NCBI RefSeq assembly: GCF_006159205.1
Contig: NZ_CP040812.1
Coordinates: 1,736,001 to 1,800,000, forward strand
Source: Antarcticibacterium flavum
GTDB lineage: Bacteria > Bacteroidota > Bacteroidia > Flavobacteriales > Flavobacteriaceae
Length of the DNA: 64,000 nucleotides
Reading direction: 5' to 3'
Translations under genes and position numbers: made by a program
Notes under the pieces: generated by a model
Told to the model about the DNA's origin: nothing
Seen by the model: only the letters and a program-made list of their open reading frames with translations
Databases searched by the model: none
Part shown: in pieces, positions 26,563-34,180 of the stretch
Layout of the letters: every line of letters begins with the position of its first letter
Position numbering within the stretch: the first letter of the stretch is position 1

Positions 26563-28224
26563 ATGAGGACTAATGTAGCCTTTAAAACACTTTTCACTAT
26601 CGCCATTGGCGTAAGTCTTTTTAGCTGTAACTCCAAGAAGGACAGCTCACGGGCAACCGGCTGGGATATAAATTCCAAGGATGGAGGCTTCCAGTACAAA
26701 ACCGACTATAAGGAGCAGGAAACCGCCCCAGGGCTTGTTTTTATAGAAGGCGGTACTTTTACTATGGGTCGTGTTCAGGATGATGTTATGCATGACTGGA
26801 ACAATACTCCTACACAGCAGCACGTGCAATCCTTTTACATGGATGAGACAGAGGTTACCAATCTTATGTACATGGAATACCTGGACTGGTTAAAGAGTGT
26901 CTTCCCTCCCAGCGAAGAAAATTACCGTAATATATATAATGGTGCAGTACCAGATACCCTTGTGTGGAGAAACCGTCTTGGTTTCAATGAAACCATGGTG
27001 ATGAACTACCTGCGCCACCCGGCATATGCCAATTACCCTGTAGTTGGAGTTAACTGGATACAGGCAGTAGAATTCAGCAAATGGAGGACCAACCGTGTGA
27101 ACGAACTAATTCTAGAGAAAGAAGGGATCACACAGCAGGGAGCAAGATTTAATGTAGATGCTGAAACAACTTTTGATACAGACACCTATCTAAATGCACC
27201 AAGCCAAACTTATGGCGGGAATGAAGAATTACTTCGTGGTGGAAATAAAGCAGATAATTACGGCACCACCCCCGTAGATGGAGGGGAAGCAAGAAATATT
27301 TATGTACAGCGTAAAGACGGAGTGCTAACTCCTGAATATCGACTACCTACAGAAGCCGAATGGGAATATGCAGCACTGGGAATGTCCAGTATAAGAAGCT
27401 ATAACGTTTATAGAGGTAGAAAGAAATATCCGTGGGATGGCCAGTATACGAGATCTGGGGATCCACGAAGAATGGGAGACCAGCTTGCCAACTTTAAGCA
27501 GGGAGCAGGAGATTACGGCGGGATCGCAGGTTGGAGCGATGATGGTGCAGATATTACTGCTGAAGTTAAATCCTACGAACCAAATGATTTCGGTCTATAT
27601 GATATGGCCGGGAATGTGGCCGAATGGGTTGCCGATGTTTACCGACCTATAGTTGATGACGAATTCAATGACTTTAATTATTTCCGCGGAAACGTCTATA
27701 CCAAGAATGCCATAAACGAGGACGGATCAGTCAAAATAGTAACTCCTAATGAAATACAATTCGACACTCTTAGTAGCGGAAGGATCGTTGCCCGTGCATT
27801 ACCGGGACAAATAGCACAGGACCCGATAACTGAGTCTGACACTTATATGAGAACTAATTTTGACTCCAGTGACAACCGTAATTTCAGAGATGGGGACAAA
27901 AGTTCAACACGTTATTTCGAGCCGTTTCAGGATGTAGACAGTCCAAACCGCAGGATGTACAACTCTCCTCAATATGGGGTGGTTGAAGATACTGTTACAG
28001 GTGGTGTAAGGCCTAATTACGATGCTGCAAAGCGTACTACCTTAATAAGTGATGAAGTTAGGGTTTACAAAGGAGGTTCCTGGAGAGACAGGGCATACTG
28101 GCTGGACCCTGCACAAAGAAGATATTTCCCACAGGATATGGCCACAGATTATATTGGATTTAGAAACGCCATGTCAAGGGTAGGATCAAAATCCAAAGAC
28201 AAAAATAAATCGGCCAGAAATTAG
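26563..28224 (+). CDS. gldJ: gliding motility lipoprotein GldJ
   Basis: 553 residues. A lipoprotein signal peptide ends at LFSC (lipobox, about residue 22). The rest resembles the formylglycine-generating/SUMF1 fold: VFIEGGTFTMGR, YMDETEVTNLMYMEYLDW, YPVVGVNWIQAVEFSKWRTNR, YRLPTEAEWEYAA, NDFGLYDMAGNVAEWVADVY and VYKGGSWRDRAYWLDP. In Flavobacterium johnsoniae GldJ is needed for gliding and stabilises GldK of the type IX secretion motor; a catalytic role is not known. It stands divergent from porV with its own promoter. Confidence 0.94.
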   Translation: MRTNVAFKTLFTIAIGVSLFSCNSKKDSSRATGWDINSKDGGFQYKTDYKEQETAPGLVFIEGGTFTMGRVQDDVMHDWNNTPTQQHVQSFYMDETEVTNLMYMEYLDWLKSVFPPSEENYRNIYNGAVPDTLVWRNRLGFNETMVMNYLRHPAYANYPVVGVNWIQAVEFSKWRTNRVNELILEKEGITQQGARFNVDAETTFDTDTYLNAPSQTYGGNEELLRGGNKADNYGTTPVDGGEARNIYVQRKDGVLTPEYRLPTEAEWEYAALGMSSIRSYNVYRGRKKYPWDGQYTRSGDPRRMGDQLANFKQGAGDYGGIAGWSDDGADITAEVKSYEPNDFGLYDMAGNVAEWVADVYRPIVDDEFNDFNYFRGNVYTKNAINEDGSVKIVTPNEIQFDTLSSGRIVARALPGQIAQDPITESDTYMRTNFDSSDNRNFRDGDKSSTRYFEPFQDVDSPNRRMYNSPQYGVVEDTVTGGVRPNYDAAKRTTLISDEVRVYKGGSWRDRAYWLDPAQRRYFPQDMATDYIGFRNAMSRVGSKSKDKNKSARN

Positions 28225-28243
28225 ATTTCAGGCTTAAAAAAAG

Positions 28244-28333
28244 ACGGTTTAAAAAGTTTTCGTGAGCTGATTTCCTCAGCGATTAAAGGTTCAAAAAAAC
28301 CTTTTTTAAAAGCGAAACCACTTTTTAAACCGT
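28244..28333. terminator. branched hairpin between gldJ and murF
   Basis: A perfect 14-bp outer stem (ACGGTTTAAAAAGT at 28244-28257 with its complement at 28320-28333) encloses two smaller hairpins: GCTGA-TTTCC-TCAGC (28266-28280) and AAAGGTT...AACCTTT (from 28285). It is followed by TTCTTTTTTTCC, so it can act as a rightward terminator. It is far more elaborate than a simple terminator. Confidence 0.6.
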
Positions 28334-28357
28334 TTCTTTTTTTCCTATTTTTAGGTC

Positions 28358-29647
28358 ATGAAAATCGACCAACTCTACCAGCTTTTTCTTGAAAGCGAAG
28401 GAATAGCTACAGATACCAGAAGCATACGTACCAATCAGATCTTTTTTGCTCTTAAGGGGGATAATTTCAACGGTAACACCTTTGCCTGGCAGGCTCTAAA
28501 AAAAGGCGCCTCATACGCCATCATAGATCAGGAGGAATTTGCAAAAGATGACCGCTATGTTATAGTTAAAAATGTGCTGCAAACGCTACAGGACCTTGCT
28601 ACGTACCATAGAACCAACCTTGGGCTTCCCCTACTGGCCATAACTGGAAGCAATGGAAAAACCACGAGCAAGGAATTGATCTATGCCGTCCTCAGAAAAA
28701 AATTCGAGACCATAGCCACCCCGGGAAACTTAAATAACCATATTGGTGTCCCCCTCACATTACTCTCCCTGAAGCCCACCACAGAATTTGGCATAATTGA
28801 AATGGGGGCAAATCATCATGGGGAGATCCAAAGACTGTGTGAAATAGCGCTTCCAGACTATGGTTACATCACCAATTTTGGAAAGGCACACCTTGAAGGT
28901 TTTGGAAGCCTGGAGGGGGTGGTCACAGCTAAAAGTGAATTATATGATCATATAAAGACACATGGAAAACATCTGTTTTTAAATGCCGATGACAAGGTTC
29001 AAAAGAAACATCTTAACTATTCCCCCAATTATTCATTTGGCGAAAATCCTGCTGCAAATGTAAAAGTATCCTATGAGATGCACAGGGAAACAGCCGCAGT
29101 GAAAAGTGAAGGTGAGAATTATCAAAGTTCCCTCACAGGGAGTTATAATGCAGTAAATATTGCAGCCGCAATATGTATTGGCAAATATTTTGAGATACCT
29201 GAAGAAAATATCAGGAAAGCCATTCTGGATTATTCTCCTAAAAATAATCGCTCGCAAATAATAAAAGCAGGAGATAACACTCTCCTTATGGATGCCTATA
29301 ACGCAAATCCTACAAGTATGAAAGCTGCTTTGGAGAGCTTCTCCAGGTCTAAAGCGCCGAATAAAGTAGTAATACTTGGGGATATGTTTGAACTTGGGAA
29401 AGACGCCGCAATGGAACACCAGGAGATTGTGAACTATCTTGAAAAGTCAAATTTCTCCACTATACTGCTTACCGGCGAGAATTTTTCTCAGACCAATACC
29501 GATGAAAAGAAAATAAGAAGATTTCGAAATTTTGAGGAGCTAAAAAGGGCTCTCGAAGAAAACATTCCAGAGGGTGCATTTATTTTAATTAAAGGCTCGA
29601 GAGGAATGGCTTTAGAGCGGGTCGAAAGCATCTTAAAAAACAGGTAG
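28358..29647 (+). CDS. murF: UDP-N-acetylmuramoyl-tripeptide--D-alanyl-D-alanine ligase
   Basis: Final cytoplasmic ligase of the peptidoglycan precursor pathway; adds D-Ala-D-Ala. It is 429 residues. N-terminal Mur ligase domain DTRSIRTNQIFFALKGDNFNGN; ATP-binding GSNGKTTSKEL at about 97-107; central domain blocks GNLNNHIGVPLTLL, EMGANHHGEI and TNFGKAHLEGFGS; and DAYNANPTSMKAAL and LGDMFELG in the C-terminal domain. All are diagnostic for MurF. It is not inside a dcw cluster here, standing alone after gldJ. A perfect hairpin lies 43 bp downstream. Confidence 0.96.
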   Translation: MKIDQLYQLFLESEGIATDTRSIRTNQIFFALKGDNFNGNTFAWQALKKGASYAIIDQEEFAKDDRYVIVKNVLQTLQDLATYHRTNLGLPLLAITGSNGKTTSKELIYAVLRKKFETIATPGNLNNHIGVPLTLLSLKPTTEFGIIEMGANHHGEIQRLCEIALPDYGYITNFGKAHLEGFGSLEGVVTAKSELYDHIKTHGKHLFLNADDKVQKKHLNYSPNYSFGENPAANVKVSYEMHRETAAVKSEGENYQSSLTGSYNAVNIAAAICIGKYFEIPEENIRKAILDYSPKNNRSQIIKAGDNTLLMDAYNANPTSMKAALESFSRSKAPNKVVILGDMFELGKDAAMEHQEIVNYLEKSNFSTILLTGENFSQTNTDEKKIRRFRNFEELKRALEENIPEGAFILIKGSRGMALERVESILKNR

Positions 29648-29688
29648 CTTGTCGTACGTCCTGTAGAAAATGAATGAGAATATAAAAA

Positions 29689-29716
29689 CAAATGGACGGC
29701 CCCCACCGTCCATTTG
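29689..29716. terminator. hairpin downstream of murF
   Basis: CAAATGGACGG-cccca-CCGTCCATTTG, an 11-bp perfect stem. The following sequence (ATATATTTCC) is only moderately T-rich, so termination is likely but not certain. Confidence 0.5.
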
Positions 29717-30550
29717 ATATATTTCCAAAATTACCCCAAAGAAATTTTAGAAGCTTTATTCAAAATCAAATTGATAGTTTACAACCTTTCTGATTTTGCT
29801 TAACCAAATATATAGAAGCTTTTTCAATGGAGGAAGACACAGAAGGCTGATGGCCTATACTTTAGGAAAGAAATAACTAATACGAATGATTTAACTATAA
29901 ATTTTCCTAAAAATTGATAGGCTTCTAATTTGGTTTTAAGACACATGAATTCCAGGGCTTATTTCAATTTTTCCCGCTTTAAAAGTGTCCCTGCCATTGC
30001 CAGAACCTAAAACCTAAACATTCAATGATGTTTCCTGGAAAAAGGGCCTTTGACCATCTACCTGATAATTTAAGAATCCCGGGGATCTTCCAGATCCAAA
30101 ATTTATTGTTTTACAGCTTAAGAGTCTGGACCGCTTCCGCTGCTAGAATATAGAACCTGGACTAAAATCTACATCAATAGAACAGCGCTTTACCCAATGC
30201 TAAAAAGTATGTGTTTTCCTAAACTATTTTAGATATAAAACCACCCCCATGTTAAGGTTGATAGAACCTTCGCCTATCTAAAGCAAGGCTAAACAGAAAT
30301 TCACATTATATTAATCGGACAACAATGATCTAAAACTTAGGATTGATGTCGATTCGCTTTCCTCCAATTTACAGAAAGGTTTCAGAATAATTTTGAAATT
30401 CTAATCGGAAAAAATTCAATTTAGATTTACTATTTCTTATCTGAATATCCATCAGATTGCAAGAGCTGGAAAATTATAATTTCAGGAAGAAAGAGGCAAG
30501 TCCGCTAAAAAGAACAGGTAAAATCCCTTATTACAAACCATTAGAAGAGA
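29717..30550. other. gene-free AT-rich region
   Basis: About 830 bp with no credible reading frame in either direction and no RNA gene recognised. Near 30120-30170 there is a stretch (AGAGTCTGGACC... TAGAACCTGGACT) that resembles a decayed copy of the GAGTCTGGAATCTAGAGCC-type sequence found in the repeat field at 46-47 kb. The region is probably decayed or accessory DNA beside the IS element and tRNA cluster. Confidence 0.5.
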
Positions 30551-30551
30551 A

Positions 30552-30577
30552 AAAAGCTTCCCACAGAGGAAGCTTTT
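30552..30577 (-). terminator. intrinsic terminator of tRNA-Val(GAC)
   Basis: AAAAGCTTCC-TCTGTG-GGAAGCTTTT on the minus strand with a following T-tract, 6 bp after the tRNA 3' end. Confidence 0.8.
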
Positions 30578-30583
30578 GTAAAG

Positions 30584-30658
30584 TGGGTGATACTGGGTTC
30601 GAACCAGTGACCCCTACCTTGTCGAGGTAGTGCTCTGAACCAACTGAGCTAATCACCC
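30584..30658 (-). tRNA. tRNA-Val (anticodon GAC)
   Basis: Full cloverleaf on the minus strand. The acceptor GGGTGAT pairs with ATCACCC (discriminator A), the D arm contains GCTCAGTTGG, the anticodon stem CTACC/GGTAG encloses the loop TCGACAA, and the T arm is ACTGG-TTCGAAC-CCAGT. CCA is not encoded. Position 33 reads C instead of the nearly universal U. The gene is followed by its own terminator. It is separated from the two tRNA-Val(TAC) genes by an IS1380-type insertion. Confidence 0.9.
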
Positions 30659-30949
30659 TATTTAGGATCGAAGATATTAAAATTATCGTCAATAGTTAAG
30701 CCTAACAGCCATAAATGGGAAATAATTTTCCATAATGACTTTACCTCATTGACACCACATGATAAGTCCCCGCAGTTGTAAACTACAAATTATAAGGATT
30801 CTCATCCTACAGCGATTCATCAAACCAGGAAATTTATCTTACTCCCACGTTCCAACCTCACAGAACCGGCTTTCTTTTCAGCGGTACTAAAGTAACCAGT
30901 CGACGTATTCCGCTAAAATCCGAATAATTTTTTGTAGGCGAGCAATGAG
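30659..30949. other. gene-free segment between tRNA-Val(GAC) and IS left end
   Basis: About 290 bp, no gene found. No convincing TTG/TAnnTTTG promoter reading leftward into the tRNA was seen. The sequence CTAAAATCCG at about 30913-30922 repeats the inner part of the adjacent IS terminal repeat. Confidence 0.5.
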
Positions 30950-30971
30950 CCCCGATAGCCCCTAAAATCCG
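30950..30971 (+). repeat. IS terminal inverted repeat, left
   Basis: Matches the reverse complement of 32582-32603 at 20 of 22 positions. A 9-bp hairpin (AGCTGCAAA / TTTGCAGCT, 30990-31024), with a T-tract on the minus strand, follows inside the element and would stop leftward transcription. Confidence 0.8.
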
Positions 30972-31045
30972 TAAGTCTTATAATAAAAAAGCTGCAAAAC
31001 CTTATTTAATGGGGCTTTGCAGCTACGTAATATTCACTTAAATTA

Positions 31046-32353
31046 GTGTTGCACAATACTACAGCCGTGAAGATAATAAAATCCAATCCGATCTCCGCTT
31101 TCGGAGGAGCAAATTTTGTTTTTGACTATTTGAACAAGATGAACATCGATCAAATTTGTAATGACAGGCTTCCTCCAATGGTCAATCAAAGTAAATATTC
31201 CTGGAAAGACATTTTCTATTCTTTGAAAACAGTCTACCTCTGTGGAGGAGATTATATCGAAGATTTACAAGCACATTTGAAACCCCATTTCACTAATAAT
31301 CCTTTTGTAAAACTAGCAAGTCCTGACACTGTTTTAAGAAGACTATCTCAACTTTCCGAGCAAACTCAATCTTGTAAAACCAAGCGAGGTGTTGTAACTC
31401 ATCAATATTGTACAAACTCAAAATTAGAAAGTCTGAATATAGATATTCTTAAAAAGCTTGGAGTTTTTAAGTCTGACAAGCTTACTATTGATTACGACAA
31501 CACGATTATTTTCAATGAAAAGGAAGATAGTAAGATGACGTATAAAAGGAATTATGGATATCAGCCCGGAGTATGTACCATAAATGAAGAGAACATCCTA
31601 TATATTGAAAACCGGAACGGAAACTCGGATGCAAAATCTTTTCAGCTAGACACCCTTAAAAGAGTATTTGATTTATTGGATTCCCAAAAGATCAAAAAAG
31701 TCCATAATTTCAGAGCCGATGCGGCATCATACCAATATGATGTCATTTCCTTCTTACAAAGTAAGGTTGATAATTTTTACATAGGATGCAGGAACAGCTA
31801 TGTTGAAAAATATTTTTCCCAAGTTGGCCAGTGGGAAGAAATGAAGTGTGAAGATGGGACCATGGAAGTAGGATCTATTGAGATAACCCCCTTTAAACGA
31901 CAGTCCCCATCAAATAAGGCACAAACATATAGACTCGTTGTAAAAAGAAAACCAAAAAAAGATAGGCAGATAGACTTGATTACTCAAGATATTTATGATT
32001 ATAGAGCCATAATAACAAATGATTTTGATCTGGATACCAAAGGTGTTGCAGCGTTTTACAACCAAAGAGGAAATATGGAGCGCCAGTTTGATATACTTAA
32101 AAATGATTTTGGTTGGAACAATATGCCTTTCTCATCCTTGAACAAAAATCTTGTCTTCTTATACTTTACGGCAATATGCCGGAATCTCTACAATAAGATA
32201 ATCCAGCATTTTTCTAAAACGAACAGGTATCTAAAACCCACTTATAGGATGAAAAAATTCATTTTCAGATTTATCATATTACCTGCTAAATGGATCAAAC
32301 AAAGCCGCCAACTCAAATTAAGGATTTATTCATACAACCATTATCAAACATAG
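31046..32353 (+). CDS. IS1380 family transposase
   Basis: 435-residue DDE transposase. Recognisable blocks: the N-terminal SNPISAFGGANFVFDYLNKM, the first catalytic Asp region KLTIDYDNTIIFNEKED, the second in HNFRADAASYQYDVISFL, and the C-terminal YNQRGNMERQFDILKNDFGW with the catalytic Glu (YREKA-like in the DDE4 scheme). No frameshift or internal stop is seen, so it may still be active. It starts 75 bp inside the left inverted repeat and ends about 230 bp before the right one. Confidence 0.93.
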   Translation: MLHNTTAVKIIKSNPISAFGGANFVFDYLNKMNIDQICNDRLPPMVNQSKYSWKDIFYSLKTVYLCGGDYIEDLQAHLKPHFTNNPFVKLASPDTVLRRLSQLSEQTQSCKTKRGVVTHQYCTNSKLESLNIDILKKLGVFKSDKLTIDYDNTIIFNEKEDSKMTYKRNYGYQPGVCTINEENILYIENRNGNSDAKSFQLDTLKRVFDLLDSQKIKKVHNFRADAASYQYDVISFLQSKVDNFYIGCRNSYVEKYFSQVGQWEEMKCEDGTMEVGSIEITPFKRQSPSNKAQTYRLVVKRKPKKDRQIDLITQDIYDYRAIITNDFDLDTKGVAAFYNQRGNMERQFDILKNDFGWNNMPFSSLNKNLVFLYFTAICRNLYNKIIQHFSKTNRYLKPTYRMKKFIFRFIILPAKWIKQSRQLKLRIYSYNHYQT

Positions 32354-32581
32354 TAACAACAACAGAAAGAGTAGAAAGGAAATCTAATATCTGCAAAAAT
32401 AATCCTACACCAGGGATGAGCTATTATTGTCTTAATTCAAAAAAATTAGCTTTTCAAACCTCAAATAGTAAACATCTCAATAATAAAAAATAAAATGTGC
32501 CTGGATAATTCCTCGGAAACAAAATAATGGAAAACATTTTTATTATGAACCTATAAAAAAGATCAATTTTAAAGAGAGATG
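32354..32581. other. non-coding right part of the IS element
   Basis: AT-rich tail between the transposase stop and the right inverted repeat; nothing else is recognised in it. Confidence 0.5.
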
Positions 32582-32603
32582 CGGATTTTAGGAGCCATCG
32601 GGG
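32582..32603 (-). repeat. IS terminal inverted repeat, right
   Basis: Inverted partner of 30950-30971. Its outer tip is part of a perfect palindrome TCGGGGA-A-TCCCCGA (32599-32613), which extends outside the element. Confidence 0.8.
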
Positions 32604-32618
32604 AATCCCCGACCCAAA

Positions 32619-32652
32619 AATTCACGTATAAAAAAATTCAGGTATAAAAAAA
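32619..32652. repeat. short tandem repeat beside the IS
   Basis: AAAATTCACGTATAAAA is followed at once by a near-identical AAAATTCAGGTATAAAA, two direct copies of about 17 bp with one change. They lie between the IS right end and the tRNA terminator. Confidence 0.6.
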
Positions 32653-32675
32653 GGCTCCCTTTGTTAGGAAGCCTT
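32650..32675 (-). terminator. terminator of the first tRNA-Val(TAC)
   Basis: On the minus strand AAAGGCTTCC...GGGAGCCTTTTTTT, a hairpin with a T-tract directly after the tRNA 3' end. Confidence 0.75.
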
Positions 32676-32678
32676 TCG

Positions 32679-32753
32679 TGGGCAATGAGGGATTCGAACC
32701 CCCGACCCCCTCGGTGTAAACGAGGTGCTCTGAACCAACTGAGCTAATTGCCC
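32679..32753 (-). tRNA. tRNA-Val (anticodon TAC), copy 1
   Basis: Minus-strand cloverleaf. The acceptor GGGCAAT pairs with ATTGCCC; anticodon stem CCTCG/CGAGG encloses loop TTTACAC; the T arm contains GGTTCGAATCCC. CCA is not encoded. The sequence is identical to the copy at 32819-32893. Confidence 0.95.
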
Positions 32754-32784
32754 TTTTTTCTTTAAAAAGAAAGGGATTTTTCAT

Positions 32785-32813
32785 TAAAAAAGGCTTCCCG
32801 GATACAGGAAGCC
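32785..32813 (-). terminator. terminator of the second tRNA-Val(TAC)
   Basis: On the minus strand AGGCTTCC-TGTATCCG-GGAAGCCT followed by TTTTTT, immediately downstream of the tRNA. Read-through or early processing is needed if the next tRNA shares this promoter. Confidence 0.75.
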
Positions 32814-32818
32814 TGCGG

Positions 32819-32893
32819 TGGGCAATGAGGGATTCGAACCCCCGACCCCCTCGGTGTAAACGAGGTGCTCTGAACCAACTGAGCTAATTGCCC
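32819..32893 (-). tRNA. tRNA-Val (anticodon TAC), copy 2
   Basis: Identical in sequence to 32679-32753 and the gene closest to the promoter. Its 5' end lies about 20 bp from the -7 element. Confidence 0.95.
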
Positions 32894-32914
32894 GCTATCG
32901 CTTGATTGCGGATG

Positions 32915-32944
32915 CAAATATAGAGGACTTTTTCTTTTCAGCAA
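32915..32944 (-). promoter_or_regulatory. promoter of the tRNA-Val cluster (TTG-N19-TATATTTG)
   Basis: On the minus strand a TTG (32942-32944) and TATATTTG (32915-32922) are separated by exactly 19 bp, an ideal Bacteroidota promoter reading into the tRNAs. Confidence 0.75.
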
Positions 32945-32962
32945 ACATATTTTCAGAAAAAA

Positions 32963-34180
32963 TTAAATTATTTCTGCCACAGTAAAAGTACTACCTCCAA
33001 CGTAAATTAGATCGCTTTTTCCTGCCTCATTCTTTGCTGCATTCAAAGCCTCTGTGACTGTTGATCTTACTTCCCCCCGCAGGTAGAACTTTGTAGCTTT
33101 TTCCTTTAATATTTCAGCATCAAGTCCACGTGGCACATCTGGCCTGGTAAAGAAATAAGTAGCATCTACTGGGAACAGGGGAAGGATCTTTTCCAGGTCC
33201 TTGTCATTCACGACTCCAAGTACTATAAATAGACGATCGTACTGCTCCTTCTGCAGCTGTTTCATCACCCATTGTAAACCTTCAGCATTATGGGCCGTAT
33301 CGCAAATTATCTTTGGCTGCTCCCCTATCAAATCCCACCTGCCTCTAAGCCCGGTATTTTCTTTTACTTTTTGAAGTCCATTTATAATGTCAGCTTCTGA
33401 AATATTCCAGTCCTTTTGCAGCTTCTTCACGGCAGTTATTACAGTCTGGATATTCTTTTTTTGGTAATCTCCTTTTAAATCACTGTTATAATCTGCAATG
33501 AATTCCTCTTCAGCAAAAGTGATCTCAGCATTATTAAGAGCAGCTGTAGCAATAAAGACCGGGCTGGTTTCCTCACTACGCTCCCCTATCACTACCGGGA
33601 TCCCTTCTTTAATGATTCCAGCTTTTTCTCCTGCAATTTCTGCAAGGGTGCCCCCGAGCATTTCCACGTGATCCAGCCCAATATTAGTAATCACCGAAAG
33701 TATTGGGGTAATTATATTTGTTGAATCCAGCCTTCCTCCCAGGCCTACCTCTATAACCGCAATATCGACCTGCTCCCGGGCGAAATAATCAAAGGACATT
33801 CCCACGGTCATCTCGAAAAATGAAAGTTTATGAGAGCTTAAAAATCCTTGATTCTTTTCAATAAAACCAATGACGTTTTCCTCAGGTATCTCCCTGCCGT
33901 TTATCTTGATCCTTTCTCTAAAATCTTTGAGATGCGGCGAGGTATAAAGTCCTACCTTAAAACCAGCCTCATGTAGAATGGAGGCGATCATATGGCTTGT
34001 GGAGCCTTTACCATTGGTACCGGCTACATGGATGGATTTGAATTTCTTGTGGGGATCACCTAGATGAGTTGCAAGCTCCAGGGTATTGGTAAGGTCCTTT
34101 TTGAAAGCACCTGCTCCTATTCGCTGGTACATTGGCAACTGGCGGAACATCCACTCAACAGTCTGAATGTAATCCCGCAC
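32963..34180 (-). CDS. folC: bifunctional folylpolyglutamate / dihydrofolate synthase
   Basis: Mur-ligase-fold enzyme that adds glutamate to folates and probably makes dihydrofolate from dihydropteroate. It is 405 residues. The P-loop HVAGTNGKGSTSHM is at 51-64, with KVGLYTSPHLKDFRERIKING, EVGLGGRLDSTNII and DGAHN-equivalent CDTAHNAEGLQWV further on. The start abuts the stop of the TonB-like gene (no spacer), so folC is co-transcribed with the ExbB/ExbD/TonB set, as is common in Bacteroidota although the functional link is unclear. Confidence 0.95.
   Translation of the reverse strand: MRDYIQTVEWMFRQLPMYQRIGAGAFKKDLTNTLELATHLGDPHKKFKSIHVAGTNGKGSTSHMIASILHEAGFKVGLYTSPHLKDFRERIKINGREIPEENVIGFIEKNQGFLSSHKLSFFEMTVGMSFDYFAREQVDIAVIEVGLGGRLDSTNIITPILSVITNIGLDHVEMLGGTLAEIAGEKAGIIKEGIPVVIGERSEETSPVFIATAALNNAEITFAEEEFIADYNSDLKGDYQKKNIQTVITAVKKLQKDWNISEADIINGLQKVKENTGLRGRWDLIGEQPKIICDTAHNAEGLQWVMKQLQKEQYDRLFIVLGVVNDKDLEKILPLFPVDATYFFTRPDVPRGLDAEILKEKATKFYLRGEVRSTVTEALNAAKNEAGKSDLIYVGGSTFTVAEII

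Larger units (their letters stand above)
30950..32603 (+). mobile_element. IS1380-family insertion sequence, apparently complete
   Basis: About 1654 bp bounded by 22-bp imperfect terminal inverted repeats: the left end 30950-30971 (CCCCGATAGCCCCTAAAATC then CG) and the right end 32582-32603, whose complement is CCCCGATGGCTCCTAAAATC then CG, 20 of 22 matching. It encloses one full-length transposase. Length and single-gene layout fit the IS1380 family. No matching 4-bp target duplication is visible at these boundaries (TGAG versus AATC), so the exact tips may be off by a few bases or the flanks have rearranged. Confidence 0.85.

Noticed and set aside
32290..32493. 67-codon frame overlapping the transposase end
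   Set aside because: It begins inside the transposase in another frame and has no recognisable content; no second IS gene is expected in this family.
30946..32607. 4-bp target-site duplication of the IS
   Set aside because: TGAG on the left and AATC on the right do not match, nor do neighbouring alternatives.
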